Positions 26,528 through 36,071 of a stretch of DNA of 64,000 nucleotides are shown here, piece by piece (positions within the stretch are counted from its first letter, which is position 1; each line of letters begins with the position of its first letter). The stretch is from Oceanospirillaceae bacterium (GTDB taxonomy: Bacteria > Pseudomonadota > Gammaproteobacteria > Pseudomonadales > Balneatricaceae), in the NCBI GenBank assembly GCA_003521845.1, contig DPHB01000024.1:18377-82376 (forward strand). The letters run 5' to 3'. The notes beneath the pieces were generated by a model. The model did not search any database and was not told the DNA's origin. It saw only the letters and a list, made by a program, of their open reading frames with translations. The translations under genes and the position numbers were made by a program.

Positions 26528-27094
26528 ATGAACCTAACTGAACTACCAGAAAACCTGCCAATACCTACTGATGATGGTGCTGCCGATCACCTCCCAGCAA
26601 AGCCATTACCAAACATTGTGCTACCAGCAACCAACGGCGGCCAAGTGAATATCAGCCACATACCCGGCTTGCTGGTACTATACATCTACCCCATGACGGG
26701 TCGACCGGACACGCCCCTGCCGGATAACTGGGACCAAATCCCCGGTGCCCGCGGCTGCACCCCCCAGTCTTGTAGTTTTAGGGATCACTATGCAGAACTA
26801 CAACATCATCAGGCCAGCGTGTTTGGCCTAAGCTGCCAAACTTCGGACTATCAGCGAGAAGCGAAAACGCGCTTACATTTGCCGTTTGAACTACTCAGTG
26901 ATGACCTGTTTGCCCTGCAACACAGCCTACACTTACCTACTTTTTCTAGCGCAGGTACAAAGCTCTATAAACGCATCACTTTAATAGCCCGCGATGGTAT
27001 CATTGAAAAAGTATTTTATCCGGTATTTCCACCTAGCGACAATGCCCAGCAAGTATTGGCATGGTTGCATAAACAGGGCTATCAACATGACTGA
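26528..27094 (+). CDS. Peroxiredoxin (AhpC/TSA family, PrxQ-like)
   Basis: The 188-residue thioredoxin-fold peroxidase has LLVLYIYPMTGRPD followed by PGARGCTPQSCSFRDHY, with the peroxidatic Cys and a second Cys five residues later as in PrxQ/BCP. SCQTSDYQREAKTRLHLPFELLSD is the conserved central part. The usual TPGCTPExC motif is extended by an insertion (PDTPLPDNWDQI), seen in a subset of proteobacterial proteins. Its end overlaps the GFA gene by eight bases, implying an operon. Confidence 0.85.
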   Translation: MNLTELPENLPIPTDDGAADHLPAKPLPNIVLPATNGGQVNISHIPGLLVLYIYPMTGRPDTPLPDNWDQIPGARGCTPQSCSFRDHYAELQHHQASVFGLSCQTSDYQREAKTRLHLPFELLSDDLFALQHSLHLPTFSSAGTKLYKRITLIARDGIIEKVFYPVFPPSDNAQQVLAWLHKQGYQHD

Positions 27095-27494
27095 CAATGA
27101 CAAGCTAATCACTGGCGAGTGCTTTTGCGGTGACATCACGTACCAACTAGATGGGCAGCTACGTGATGCACGCTCGTGCCATTGCTCGCGCTGCCGCAAG
27201 GCGTTTAGCTCTCAAGCTTCGGCCTATGCATTGGTAGACGCCGATAAATTTACTTGGCTACAGGGGCAAGACCTACTCACTTCCTACGTTGGCAAGCATG
27301 GCTTTGGCCTGCAGTTTTGTAGCCAGTGTGGTTCTACCTTGGCGGGTGTTTACCAAGGTGCAGTACATGGCGTTACCCTAGGCTGCGTCAACGGCAGCCC
27401 TGATGTAGAAATAGGCAAGCATATATATGTCGATTCCAAAGCCAGTTGGGAGGTGATGCCTGAAGGTGTTAGCCAATTTCGAGAACGTGACTAA
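27087..27494 (+). CDS. GFA/CENP-V family zinc protein
   Basis: The 135-residue protein has the Cys pattern of the glutathione-dependent formaldehyde-activating family: GECFCGDITY, RSCHCSRCRKAF and FGLQFCSQCGSTLAG, together binding two zinc ions. The ATG at 27087 lies within the end of the peroxiredoxin gene; longer frames upstream have no similarity. The functional label is doubtful for most family members, so only the fold is claimed. Confidence 0.88.
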   Translation: MTDNDKLITGECFCGDITYQLDGQLRDARSCHCSRCRKAFSSQASAYALVDADKFTWLQGQDLLTSYVGKHGFGLQFCSQCGSTLAGVYQGAVHGVTLGCVNGSPDVEIGKHIYVDSKASWEVMPEGVSQFRERD

Positions 27495-27610
27495 GGGCCT
27501 AACTCCCCATGCTGGCCGGCAGAATATCAAACTTAGGCACGCCTTCTGGGAACACGGCCCATGGCGCTGCGGAGGCAGTATAAATCGCCATTTTGGGCCG
27601 CAAGTCCTAT

Positions 27611-27800
27611 GCATTGCGTAAGGTTGCTTCGCTGCGCTGCAATGACAGAAAAACCAAACGTCATTGCGAGGAGGCACGACGCGGCAACCTTTAGCAGGAT
27701 TGCAGTGAACTGACAGAGATTGCTTCGCTGCGCTCGCAAGGACGGGGTCTTCGTTACCCTCGCAAAGACGGGGTATGCGCTACCCTCGCAACGACGAGGC
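27611..27800. repeat. Mosaic CATTGCGAGGAG-type repeat cluster
   Basis: This segment occupies most of the 309-base space between the GFA gene and dgt. It contains CATTGCGTAAGGTTGCTTCG, CGTCATTGCGAGGAGGCACG and three tail copies of the CTCGCAAAGACGGGG type (CTCGCAAGGACGGGG, CTCGCAAAGACGGGG, CTCGCAACGACGAGG). It reaches to within a few bases of the dgt stop codon. No gene is seen in it. Confidence 0.75.
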
Positions 27801-27803
27801 TTT

Positions 27804-29276
27804 TCAATGTGCTGCGGTGAGTAGTTGATATTCAGCCAAAGCAAAGTTGTCGGTCATGCCGCTGATGTAGTCCAGCAGTAGGCGCACACGGTAATAGTAC
27901 TCTAACATTTCCATTTCTGTCTTATTGGTCGCTTGTTCCAACAAAGGTTGCACAACAGCTATGTAGGTACGCTTATGCTTACCGGAAAGCTTGTGGTACA
28001 AACGGGTCTCTATTGGATAGCCTTTTATAGATTGTTCTTCACTGGTAGCTAGTTCCCAAAAGTCGGTAAAGGCAAACTCTAGCAATGGTTTATAGGCCTG
28101 TAATAACCCACGAATTACAGCAACACCCTTGAGTTCAAGGTGTTCCACTTCGGGTGTAGAGAATACCTTGCTAACGGCCACCTTCTTAAGGGTCTTGGCC
28201 GCCAAGCTATAAACATCGTTGCCTTCTATCAACGAACCATCAAATTGGCCGTGAAAAATAGCGGTGTGATTGGCTACATAATGATCAGCAGCATGTTCCA
28301 CCAAGGCATTCACAAAGCGTGTACGCAAAGCTAACAAGTAACTGTGGTCCTTATCTAGAGTCTCGTCGTGGTAATCGGTCATGGCTTTGAGCAAAATACG
28401 AGGTAGCAACTGGCCGTCTTCCACGGACAAGTCATGCTGGGCTGCAGTCAACTGATACCACTGAGCAAGCAATAGCTCATGCAGTTGTTGTACAGTCAAA
28501 ATACCCTTATCTACGGCATCCGCCAAATCAGCAATACAATAAGAAATATCATCGGCGGCTTCCATAATATAGGCCAATGGAAAACGGCAGCCTTGGTCAA
28601 TTTGTAAGTGCTTACCAACCTGCTTGTACAGGTCTTGCTCGGCATAGTAATAGCCCGGTTTCTTTTGTCGGTACACATTATCAGGCCTAGGTTCACCGGC
28701 CATACGGGTATATTTGAACAAAGACGCCAACTGAGTGTAAGTTAGATTCAGGCCTTGTAAACTATGCAAAATACGTAAGCCTTGGGCATTACCTTCAAAC
28801 TGGGCCAAGTCGGCAGCCAACATTGCAGCCTCTGCCTGCGCCCCAAAACGCTGCTGAAATACGGGTATTATTTGCTTTTGTAACCACTGGCTAATCACCT
28901 CTTCGCCAAGATGACCAAACGGTGGGTTGCCAACATCATGCAGCAAACAAGCTATCTCCACGGCACTAACAAAGCCATCACTAAGCTCGTGTAAAGCACA
29001 ATTTTCTAGCTCTCCCTGCTGGTCTAGCTTTTGCATAATACGCTTGCTGATATAGCGGCCTACCTGCATCACCTCTAAAGAATGGGTGAGCCGGCTGCGC
29101 ACTGCGGCATTGGTTTCTAGAGGAAACACTTGGGTTTTTTGTTGCAAGCGGCGCACCGCGGCAGAATTAATTGCGCGCCCTCTATCACTTTCCATCTGCT
29201 CGTTAAAACTTCGGCCTTGCATGGAAGTTTCGCGATCTCTCACGGGTTGTAATTTAATGCGGTAGTCCAATGCCAT
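27804..29276 (-). CDS. dgt: Deoxyguanosinetriphosphate triphosphohydrolase (dGTPase)
   Basis: The 490-residue HD-domain enzyme splits dGTP to deoxyguanosine and triphosphate. The metal site residues are in RSRLTHSLEVMQVGR and ACLLHDVGNPPFGHLGE, and the FEGNAQGLRILHSLQ and YIMEAADDISYCIADLADA blocks match the Dgt family. The ATG at 29276 (MALDYRIKLQ) is preferred over a TTG two codons upstream, with AAAGG upstream of it. Length matches E. coli Dgt (about 505). Confidence 0.92.
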   Translation of the reverse strand: MALDYRIKLQPVRDRETSMQGRSFNEQMESDRGRAINSAAVRRLQQKTQVFPLETNAAVRSRLTHSLEVMQVGRYISKRIMQKLDQQGELENCALHELSDGFVSAVEIACLLHDVGNPPFGHLGEEVISQWLQKQIIPVFQQRFGAQAEAAMLAADLAQFEGNAQGLRILHSLQGLNLTYTQLASLFKYTRMAGEPRPDNVYRQKKPGYYYAEQDLYKQVGKHLQIDQGCRFPLAYIMEAADDISYCIADLADAVDKGILTVQQLHELLLAQWYQLTAAQHDLSVEDGQLLPRILLKAMTDYHDETLDKDHSYLLALRTRFVNALVEHAADHYVANHTAIFHGQFDGSLIEGNDVYSLAAKTLKKVAVSKVFSTPEVEHLELKGVAVIRGLLQAYKPLLEFAFTDFWELATSEEQSIKGYPIETRLYHKLSGKHKRTYIAVVQPLLEQATNKTEMEMLEYYYRVRLLLDYISGMTDNFALAEYQLLTAAH

Positions 29277-29373
29277 GGGCAAAGCCTTTATTGCTTAGTC
29301 TTAGAGAAGGGTTTATTGTATCTAAGACACTATAACTAGCAAGACCAATACCACAACAGACAGAGTAAAGACT

Positions 29374-29610
29374 ATGAAAACCATGACTTGCAGCCAACTT
29401 GGCGGCGCGTGCGACCAAACTTTTCAAGCTGACAGCTTTGAAGCGATGGGTGAACTTAGTAAAGCCCATGCTATGGAAATGATGCAACAACAAGAACCTG
29501 CACACCTAGCCGCCATGCAGAAGATGGGCGAAATGATGCAAGACCCGGCAGGCATGCAAGCCTGGTTTGCTGGTAAGCAAGCCGAGTTTGATGCCTTGCC
29601 AGAAGACTAG
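29374..29610 (+). CDS. DUF1059-like small protein
   Basis: The 78-residue acidic protein starts MKTMTCSQLGGACDQTFQADSFEAMGELSKAHAMEMM and ends AWFAGKQAEFDALPED. This is the DUF1059 pattern with two conserved Cys. Function of the family is unknown. It is divergent from dgt by 97 bases and convergent with the OsmC gene. Confidence 0.8.
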   Translation: MKTMTCSQLGGACDQTFQADSFEAMGELSKAHAMEMMQQQEPAHLAAMQKMGEMMQDPAGMQAWFAGKQAEFDALPED

Positions 29611-29695
29611 TATGGATTATCGGGGTCGGTGGGCCTGCCCCATGAGCATCGTGAATGCTTTGGGTACCTCAGGTCCGACCTCAAATATAACAATC

Positions 29696-30142
29696 CTAAC
29701 GCGGTTCAATCACCGTTTCGGACTTCAAAGAGTTAGCGATAAAGCACTTCTTGTGAGCACTTTGGTGAATGCGTTCTAGCACCTCACTAGAAGGCACTGC
29801 ATCAACAAATTCCACCTTCGGACGCAATACAATCTTAGTAATCGCCATCACACCATCCTCATCTTTTCCCAAAATAGCCGTCGCTTCGTCTTCATAACTT
29901 GCCACTGGAAAACGTTTGATGCGAGCAATGGCCAAGAAGAACAACATATGACACGAAGACACAGAACCCACTAATACCTGCTCTGGGTCAGCCATATCTG
30001 GATCACCCAAAAAGTCGGCGGCGGCAGACATACCTAGTTGCTGCTTACCATCGATATCTAATACGTGATTACGGCTGTAATCTTCGGCCTTGTCAGGGTG
30101 AGGTTGGTTGCTCCAACTAACGTTAACGGTATGTTCGCTCAT
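29696..30142 (-). CDS. OsmC family peroxiredoxin-like protein
   Basis: The 148-residue protein has two expected Cys of OsmC/Ohr-type thiol peroxidases: the first in VGSVSSCHMLFFLAIA and the second in HQSAHKKCFIANSL near the end. PEQVLVGS precedes the first Cys as in OsmC proteins. It probably reduces organic hydroperoxides. Whether it belongs to the OsmC, Ohr or YhfA branch cannot be settled by eye; the short N-terminus favours the YhfA-like group. Confidence 0.87.
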   Translation of the reverse strand: MSEHTVNVSWSNQPHPDKAEDYSRNHVLDIDGKQQLGMSAAADFLGDPDMADPEQVLVGSVSSCHMLFFLAIARIKRFPVASYEDEATAILGKDEDGVMAITKIVLRPKVEFVDAVPSSEVLERIHQSAHKKCFIANSLKSETVIEPR

Positions 30143-30249
30143 GATTGCATCACGGGTAATGGTGTATATTGGCTATGATGACAGCTATAGCATCAAAAAC
30201 CTTGTCACGGATCAATATATATTAGTATTACCGTATATAAAAACAAACA

Positions 30250-32340
30250 CTACAGGTGCCCCATCAAACCACTGGCCCTAACCACCTTTCGAGTCATGGC
30301 CTGTTCCAGCACCTGCTCGTCACCATAAATTAAGGAAAACATCCGTTTCGCTCTGGTTATCCCTGTGTAGAGCAGCTCTTTTGTCAACACTGGGCTGCTG
30401 TGGTCAGGTAACATTAATAAGGTATGTTCAAACTCAGAACCTTGAGACTTATGCACAGTCATGGCAAATACCGTATCAACAGAACGTAAGCGGCTTGGTA
30501 GCACCCAGCGTACCCCGCCGGCGCCATCGTTAAAAACAACCCTAAGCAGCTCTTCTCCAGCAGCCGTATCGTGATAAGGCAGACAAACACCAATGTCGCC
30601 ATTCATAAGCTTCAAGTGATAGTCATTACGGCTCACCATCACTGGACGCCCCGCATACCAATCGGCTTCACCAACATTTAACCAGTCAGCATCTTGCAGC
30701 AGGTGCTGAATAGCCCCATTCATACCTGCCACGCCCCATTCACTCTGGCGCAAAGCAACTAGTAACTGAAACCGGCCGTGAGCCTCTAAAACCGCTCGCC
30801 CCCAAGTGTCAACATCACCACCTTGTGACCCCTGTTGAACTAGCCGTAGGTAGCCAGCGTAGCCCTCAGTGAGCAGTTGCGCTAGCTCTTGTGTTAACCA
30901 GTTAACTGGCGCTGTTCCGCTTGCGGGCGGTTGATACAGCAAGCGTAATTGGGGTTGGCGTTTTTTCTTGCTAGCCAAGGTTTGTTCTTGCGCCACAATG
31001 GCTTGCAAGTCTTGCCAAGGTAACAAGGTACGCTGCCCTTCATACAAGCCTTCGTTAACCAAGCTTGCTAAGGCATGAATGCTACCGCCTTGTTGAAAGC
31101 GGTGGCTTATACGTAACATAGTAGTCGCTTGCGCCAGACTAGTGCCATCACTAGCACAGTACCTATCCGGAATCTGGTCACCACTGAAGTTACGTAGCCA
31201 AGCTAAGGTGTCGGCCAGGTAGCGCCCGTCACTCGCTGCCGAGCAAAGGTCACCCAGTACAGACCCCGCTTCCACCGAGGCTAATTGGTCTTTGTCGCCG
31301 ATTAAAATCAAACGCGTGTGCTTATCCAAGGATTGCACCAACGAGGCCATCATTTCTAGGTCTACCATGGACGCCTCGTCCACCACTACTATATCCGCAG
31401 CCAGCGGGTTATTAGCATGGTGCCGAAACAGACGACTGTTGGGCACAGTGCCGAGTAAGCGGTGTAAGGTTGTCACTTCTGCAGGAATCACTTGGCGTAG
31501 CTGTGCCGCATTAAAATGCTCACCATCAGGAAAGTCTTGCTTTTGTAAATTACTCGCAATGGATTCGTTTAAGCGCGCCGCAGCCTTACCCGTGGGGGCA
31601 GCTAGCTTAATATGCAAAGCCGGTAGTTGTTGCTCTAGCTGCGTTGCCTGCAGCAAGGCTAATAAGCGTAATACTGTGGTCGTTTTGCCCGTACCTGGGC
31701 CACCGGTGATAATGGCAAAATTACTACGCGCCGACAAGGCCACTGCCGCACGCTGCCAATCTACCTTTTCACCAGCAGTAAAAGGCTGCGCAAACAAGTC
31801 TTTAATGATAGCCTGCGCTTGCTCTGGCAATTGCCTAGCGACACTAGTCTGCTTAGCTATAAAGTCAGCCAATAATTGCTCGCACTGCCAATAGCGCCTT
31901 AAGTACAACAAGCTTTGTGCATTGCTAGTATCCAACACTAAAGGTGTATTTGCACCAGCATCAATAGCCTCAGTTGCCACTGTGTCAATGGTCGCCACTG
32001 CCAGACTAGCGCCGATGTCAGCTAGCCATTGGCGCAAGCTAAGTGTACTCATCAAGGCTAGCAACGCGCTTTCAAAGCTACGTTTAACTGGCAACAGCTC
32101 TCGTGCTACCCGATCTTCGGCAGCTAAACCAAAGTGAGCTAAGGGGTCGGCAATGACCGCTGCTAAGTCTACACATACATGGCCCATAGCACTGTGCCGG
32201 CTAGCTAACAGTATGGCAAGGCTTTGACCATCAGTGAGGGTTTGTACCTGCTGACGTTGAATAAGCTCCACCAAGGCCACATCAACATCACGCACTATTT
32301 GTAATTGCAGAGCTTGCTGAAATAGAAGATTTAACGCCAT
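30250..32340 (-). CDS. recD: Exodeoxyribonuclease V alpha subunit
   Basis: The 696-residue subunit is the 5'-3' helicase motor of RecBCD. The Walker A motif is ITGGPGTGKTTTVLRLLALL, Walker B-like DIVVVDEASMVDLEMM, and the C-terminal helicase motifs AMTVHKSQGSEFEHTLLML and YTGITRAKR are present. Its start overlaps the recB stop by one base. Order recC-recB-recD without ptrA is common in Gammaproteobacteria outside enterics. Confidence 0.94.
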   Translation of the reverse strand: MALNLLFQQALQLQIVRDVDVALVELIQRQQVQTLTDGQSLAILLASRHSAMGHVCVDLAAVIADPLAHFGLAAEDRVARELLPVKRSFESALLALMSTLSLRQWLADIGASLAVATIDTVATEAIDAGANTPLVLDTSNAQSLLYLRRYWQCEQLLADFIAKQTSVARQLPEQAQAIIKDLFAQPFTAGEKVDWQRAAVALSARSNFAIITGGPGTGKTTTVLRLLALLQATQLEQQLPALHIKLAAPTGKAAARLNESIASNLQKQDFPDGEHFNAAQLRQVIPAEVTTLHRLLGTVPNSRLFRHHANNPLAADIVVVDEASMVDLEMMASLVQSLDKHTRLILIGDKDQLASVEAGSVLGDLCSAASDGRYLADTLAWLRNFSGDQIPDRYCASDGTSLAQATTMLRISHRFQQGGSIHALASLVNEGLYEGQRTLLPWQDLQAIVAQEQTLASKKKRQPQLRLLYQPPASGTAPVNWLTQELAQLLTEGYAGYLRLVQQGSQGGDVDTWGRAVLEAHGRFQLLVALRQSEWGVAGMNGAIQHLLQDADWLNVGEADWYAGRPVMVSRNDYHLKLMNGDIGVCLPYHDTAAGEELLRVVFNDGAGGVRWVLPSRLRSVDTVFAMTVHKSQGSEFEHTLLMLPDHSSPVLTKELLYTGITRAKRMFSLIYGDEQVLEQAMTRKVVRASGLMGHL

Positions 32341-35300
32341 TACACAATCTCCCCGCCAACACCTTGGAAGAGCTTATCCAAGCCTTCAATCAAAGCTTTT
32401 GCTGGCTTATCCATCAGTAAGCCTTGGGTATCTGGGTTGCCAATGCCACGCAAAAAAACATACACAGCACCACCTACATGCTGGTCGTAATCGTAGTTGG
32501 GCAAACGTGACTTAAGCAAGCGATGCAAAGCCAAAACATACAAGATGTACTGCATGTCGTAACGCTTGTGCAACAAGGCATCTCGCAAGGCTTCGTGGGT
32601 ATAGGCACTGGCATCTTCACCTAAGAAGTTACTCTTCCAGTCCACCACAAAATATTGGCCTTGGTGCTCTATCAATAAATCGATATATCCCTTGAGCATG
32701 CCATTTAACTGTTTGGGGTCTGCCTGGGGGCGAGTTTGTTGCTGCCAAGTATGCTGACACACCAAGTTATCCATGGCCCGGACATCGACCTGTTTGGTAG
32801 AGAGTAAAAACTCCATTTCTACCAGTAGTTGTTGCGCGTTTAAACTTTGTAGTTGCATCGGTGCGCTAGATAATTCTCCTAGCTGCCACGGCATCTGCAA
32901 AAACTGTAGCAACCACTCATCAACTGCAGAAACCCATGCATCAAGCTCTAAGGGTAACAGGTGAGCTTGTACAATCTTCTGCCTTGCCGGCTGATTAGCT
33001 ATTACCTCGGCAAACCCCAAGGTGGCACAGTCTTCCAGCATTTCATGCAGCATAGTACCGTACAAGGCCCCCTTAGGAAGGTTGTGAATATTGGCGGCTT
33101 GCTCTTCCAATGCGGCCGCGCCCCCATCCATGTCGACAAACTGATGCTGCTCTTCTAGCAAAATAGCATCTTGGGCTGTGTCGGGAGCATTTTCCACTCC
33201 ATCTTCTACTACGCCCACTACCGATACCGAGTCTTTTTGGCTGCTAAAGTTCAAGGCCGAATAACTAGCTGTGTACCAATTTTTTACCTTTATAGCCGGT
33301 GCCTGACGGGCACCCTGCCATTGCCTCTCATGCGTATTCTGCGGTAAATAAGTGTGTTCTTCTGGGACTGGTTGAATGGGTAAATCTTGAGCCAGTGTTG
33401 TCATGTAGTCACTAAGCTGCCCCACGGTTTCTGGCAACATCAATAAGCAACCCAAACCAGACTTATCGTGGTTTTTTACCTCACCTAAGCCTAGATACTG
33501 GCAGCAAGATGCACGGGTTAAGGCCACATACAATTTACGAATTTCTTCTGTTTGGCGCTCGTGTTCTACCGCAGCCAAAATGGCTTTATCAGCCACCAAT
33601 GCCACTTGTTTTTGGTGTTTAATATCGTGATAAACCAGCGGCATATCCGTGCTTTTTGCCAACCGCGTTTTATTCAAAAAAGGCAAAAATACCACGGGAT
33701 ATTCCAAACCTTTGGACTTATGAATAGTCACCACCTGAACCAGGTTGCTATCACTCTCTAGGCGCTGTTGTTGGCTAACATCTTGGGTGTCTGGGTTATC
33801 CAGCAAGGTTTCAAAATAGCGCACTAAGCTAAGTTCACCATCCAATTGCATAGCTGCCTGTTGTAGCAGCTCGGCCATATGCAACAAATCAGTTAGTAAG
33901 CGCTCACCGCCCACCACAGACATAATTCTAGAAGCGGCATGACTATCAAAGATCACTTGATAAATTAAGGCTAGCACGCCTTTACTCTGCCAAAGCTGAT
34001 GGTAACCATGGAAACGCTGCACCTGTTTTTCCCATGCCAACTCGTCTCGTTGCAAGGCATCCATATCAGCTAGGTCTAAACCTAGTAACAAGGTAGGTAA
34101 CACCATATTAAGTAAGCGATCATCATCAGGGTGGGCCACGGCACGCAACAGCAATAACACATCCTGAGCAATAGGCGTGGTATAAACACTGCTCGCATCA
34201 GACAAGTAGACACTGGCTATACGGCGTTGCGCTAAGGCCTTGCGCACAGCGCTAGCTTCCTTTTGATTCGCCACCAAAATCGCCATATGCTTGGGTGCTA
34301 GTGGTTGCTGTTGGTCGCCTTCTTGTAGCACGGCCTTGTTGTCTGTCGACAAGTTCAATAAGCGCGCCACTTCATTGGCGGTCGCAGCACTCATCTGTTC
34401 CACATAGGATTTGTCAACGATGGCTTTGCCTGGCTTATCGACCTCGGCTAACCAAGCCACTTGAGAGCTTTGTGCTTGGCCGTCTAAAATCAGTTGACGC
34501 CGCGTCTTTTTGCCAGCTTCCACGGCCACAAACGGCAAAGGGTTGTGACTATCCTGACGGAAGCGAAAAGCGCCCAAAGCATGGCTATCACCATAGCTAA
34601 ACAAGCCATTTACGGCAGCGATCAAATTAGCGTCAGAACGAAAGTTATGCTTAAGCGTATAGTGGTGCCCGCTAGTGTGTTCTCGCGCTTGTAAGTAGGT
34701 GTAGATATCACCACCACGAAAGGCATATATTGCCTGCTTGGGGTCACCAATCATAATGAAACCGGCGTCTGGGCAACCGTCACGAATGCCATATACACGG
34801 TTAAATATATCGTACTGCACTGGGTCAGTATCCTGAAATTCATCTACCAAGGCCATCGGAAAGCGCTGGCGTATAGCTTGCGCCAGCTGCACGCCACCGG
34901 AGCCGTGCAAGGCTTGTTGCAAACGCAGCAACAAGTCATCGTTACTCAACAAACCTAACTGCTGCTTCTTGGTGGCTAGGTGTTGATTAAACCAGTGACA
35001 AGCATCGGTCAGTATTTGAGCGTCAGGACTAGGCAGTTGCTCAGCCAAATCCAAAGCCGCCGCAAGGTGCTTTGCTGCGAGCAAATCTACCTGCACTTGC
35101 TCTAGGTCTTTCCATATAGACAGATCTTGCATGGCTAACCGCTGTAAGCCTTTATTCACCTCTAGCTTACTATCATCGCTATGTACGAAGTCTCTGATTT
35201 TAGCTAACGCTTTGGCTTTGTTGGCACTATTGAGGCCAGCAGCTTTATACAAACCCGCTTCGTTGGCTTCGGCAAAGTAAGCTTCAAGCTCATCAACCGA

Positions 35301-36071
35301 AGCTTCTAAGTCGGCTTTTACCTTACTAATAAGTGCCTTTTTTTCGCCTTCTAGCTGACCAATATGATCATCTAAATTTTGGCTGGCTGCGGGCAAACTG
35401 CCCCCATGGGACAAGAGCTTCCTTACTTCGCCTAACAAGGTTTGAGGGCCCACAAAACGCTGCATCATATAGGCCAACGATGCATGGGACATACCCAATA
35501 CACATAAGCGCCAGAAGTCCTCGCTAGTCCCCTTTAATAGCTCGGTTTCTGACTCAAGCAAATTTTGTTCAAAGGCACCACCATAGTGCAAAGCAAACTC
35601 ACTAAGCACTCGATAACACCAAGCATGAATGGTAGAAATTGACGCCTCGTCCATGGCTTCGGCAGCCATTTCTAAACGTTTGGCAGCACCAGCTTGCTGG
35701 GCTTCGTCGGCGTAGGTGTCACACAACTCTTGGAGTAACTCATCTACTTTAATTGTGGCTGCAAGGCTAGGCTGGGCTTGCGTGCGTAAGTAGGCAGCTG
35801 CTTCTACCAAACGTTGGCGAATACGGTCGCGTAGTTCACGTGTAGCCGCCTTGGTAAAGGTCACCACCAATATATTGTGAGGTAATAAAGGTTCGCCAAA
35901 GGCCGCCTCACCACCATGGTTTAAGATTAAGCGCAGGTAAAGCATGGCTAAGGTATAGGTTTTGCCCGTGCCGGCGCTAGCCTCGATTAACGCAGGCCCA
36001 CGCAATGGTAAACCTAAAGGTTTCAGTAGCGGCGTATTCATGTCTGTGCCATTTTGGTCGATGCTGGTCAT
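32340..36071 (-). CDS. recB: Exodeoxyribonuclease V beta subunit
   Basis: The 1243-residue subunit holds the 3'-5' helicase and the only nuclease site. The UvrD-like Walker A is PALIEASAGTGKTYTLAMLYLRL, the DEFQDTDPVQYDIF motif II and VVTIHKSKGLEYPVVFLPF are intact. The C-terminal nuclease motif YFVVDWKSNFLG has the D-x-K metal-binding pair. Start overlaps the recC stop by four bases (ATGA). An ATG ten codons in (36041) is an alternative start closer to the family N-terminus. Confidence 0.95.
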   Translation of the reverse strand: MTSIDQNGTDMNTPLLKPLGLPLRGPALIEASAGTGKTYTLAMLYLRLILNHGGEAAFGEPLLPHNILVVTFTKAATRELRDRIRQRLVEAAAYLRTQAQPSLAATIKVDELLQELCDTYADEAQQAGAAKRLEMAAEAMDEASISTIHAWCYRVLSEFALHYGGAFEQNLLESETELLKGTSEDFWRLCVLGMSHASLAYMMQRFVGPQTLLGEVRKLLSHGGSLPAASQNLDDHIGQLEGEKKALISKVKADLEASVDELEAYFAEANEAGLYKAAGLNSANKAKALAKIRDFVHSDDSKLEVNKGLQRLAMQDLSIWKDLEQVQVDLLAAKHLAAALDLAEQLPSPDAQILTDACHWFNQHLATKKQQLGLLSNDDLLLRLQQALHGSGGVQLAQAIRQRFPMALVDEFQDTDPVQYDIFNRVYGIRDGCPDAGFIMIGDPKQAIYAFRGGDIYTYLQAREHTSGHHYTLKHNFRSDANLIAAVNGLFSYGDSHALGAFRFRQDSHNPLPFVAVEAGKKTRRQLILDGQAQSSQVAWLAEVDKPGKAIVDKSYVEQMSAATANEVARLLNLSTDNKAVLQEGDQQQPLAPKHMAILVANQKEASAVRKALAQRRIASVYLSDASSVYTTPIAQDVLLLLRAVAHPDDDRLLNMVLPTLLLGLDLADMDALQRDELAWEKQVQRFHGYHQLWQSKGVLALIYQVIFDSHAASRIMSVVGGERLLTDLLHMAELLQQAAMQLDGELSLVRYFETLLDNPDTQDVSQQQRLESDSNLVQVVTIHKSKGLEYPVVFLPFLNKTRLAKSTDMPLVYHDIKHQKQVALVADKAILAAVEHERQTEEIRKLYVALTRASCCQYLGLGEVKNHDKSGLGCLLMLPETVGQLSDYMTTLAQDLPIQPVPEEHTYLPQNTHERQWQGARQAPAIKVKNWYTASYSALNFSSQKDSVSVVGVVEDGVENAPDTAQDAILLEEQHQFVDMDGGAAALEEQAANIHNLPKGALYGTMLHEMLEDCATLGFAEVIANQPARQKIVQAHLLPLELDAWVSAVDEWLLQFLQMPWQLGELSSAPMQLQSLNAQQLLVEMEFLLSTKQVDVRAMDNLVCQHTWQQQTRPQADPKQLNGMLKGYIDLLIEHQGQYFVVDWKSNFLGEDASAYTHEALRDALLHKRYDMQYILYVLALHRLLKSRLPNYDYDQHVGGAVYVFLRGIGNPDTQGLLMDKPAKALIEGLDKLFQGVGGEIV

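Noticed and set aside
31292..31894. 200-codon plus-strand frame inside recD
   Set aside because: Antisense shadow of recD with low-complexity composition rich in Ser, Ala and Cys.
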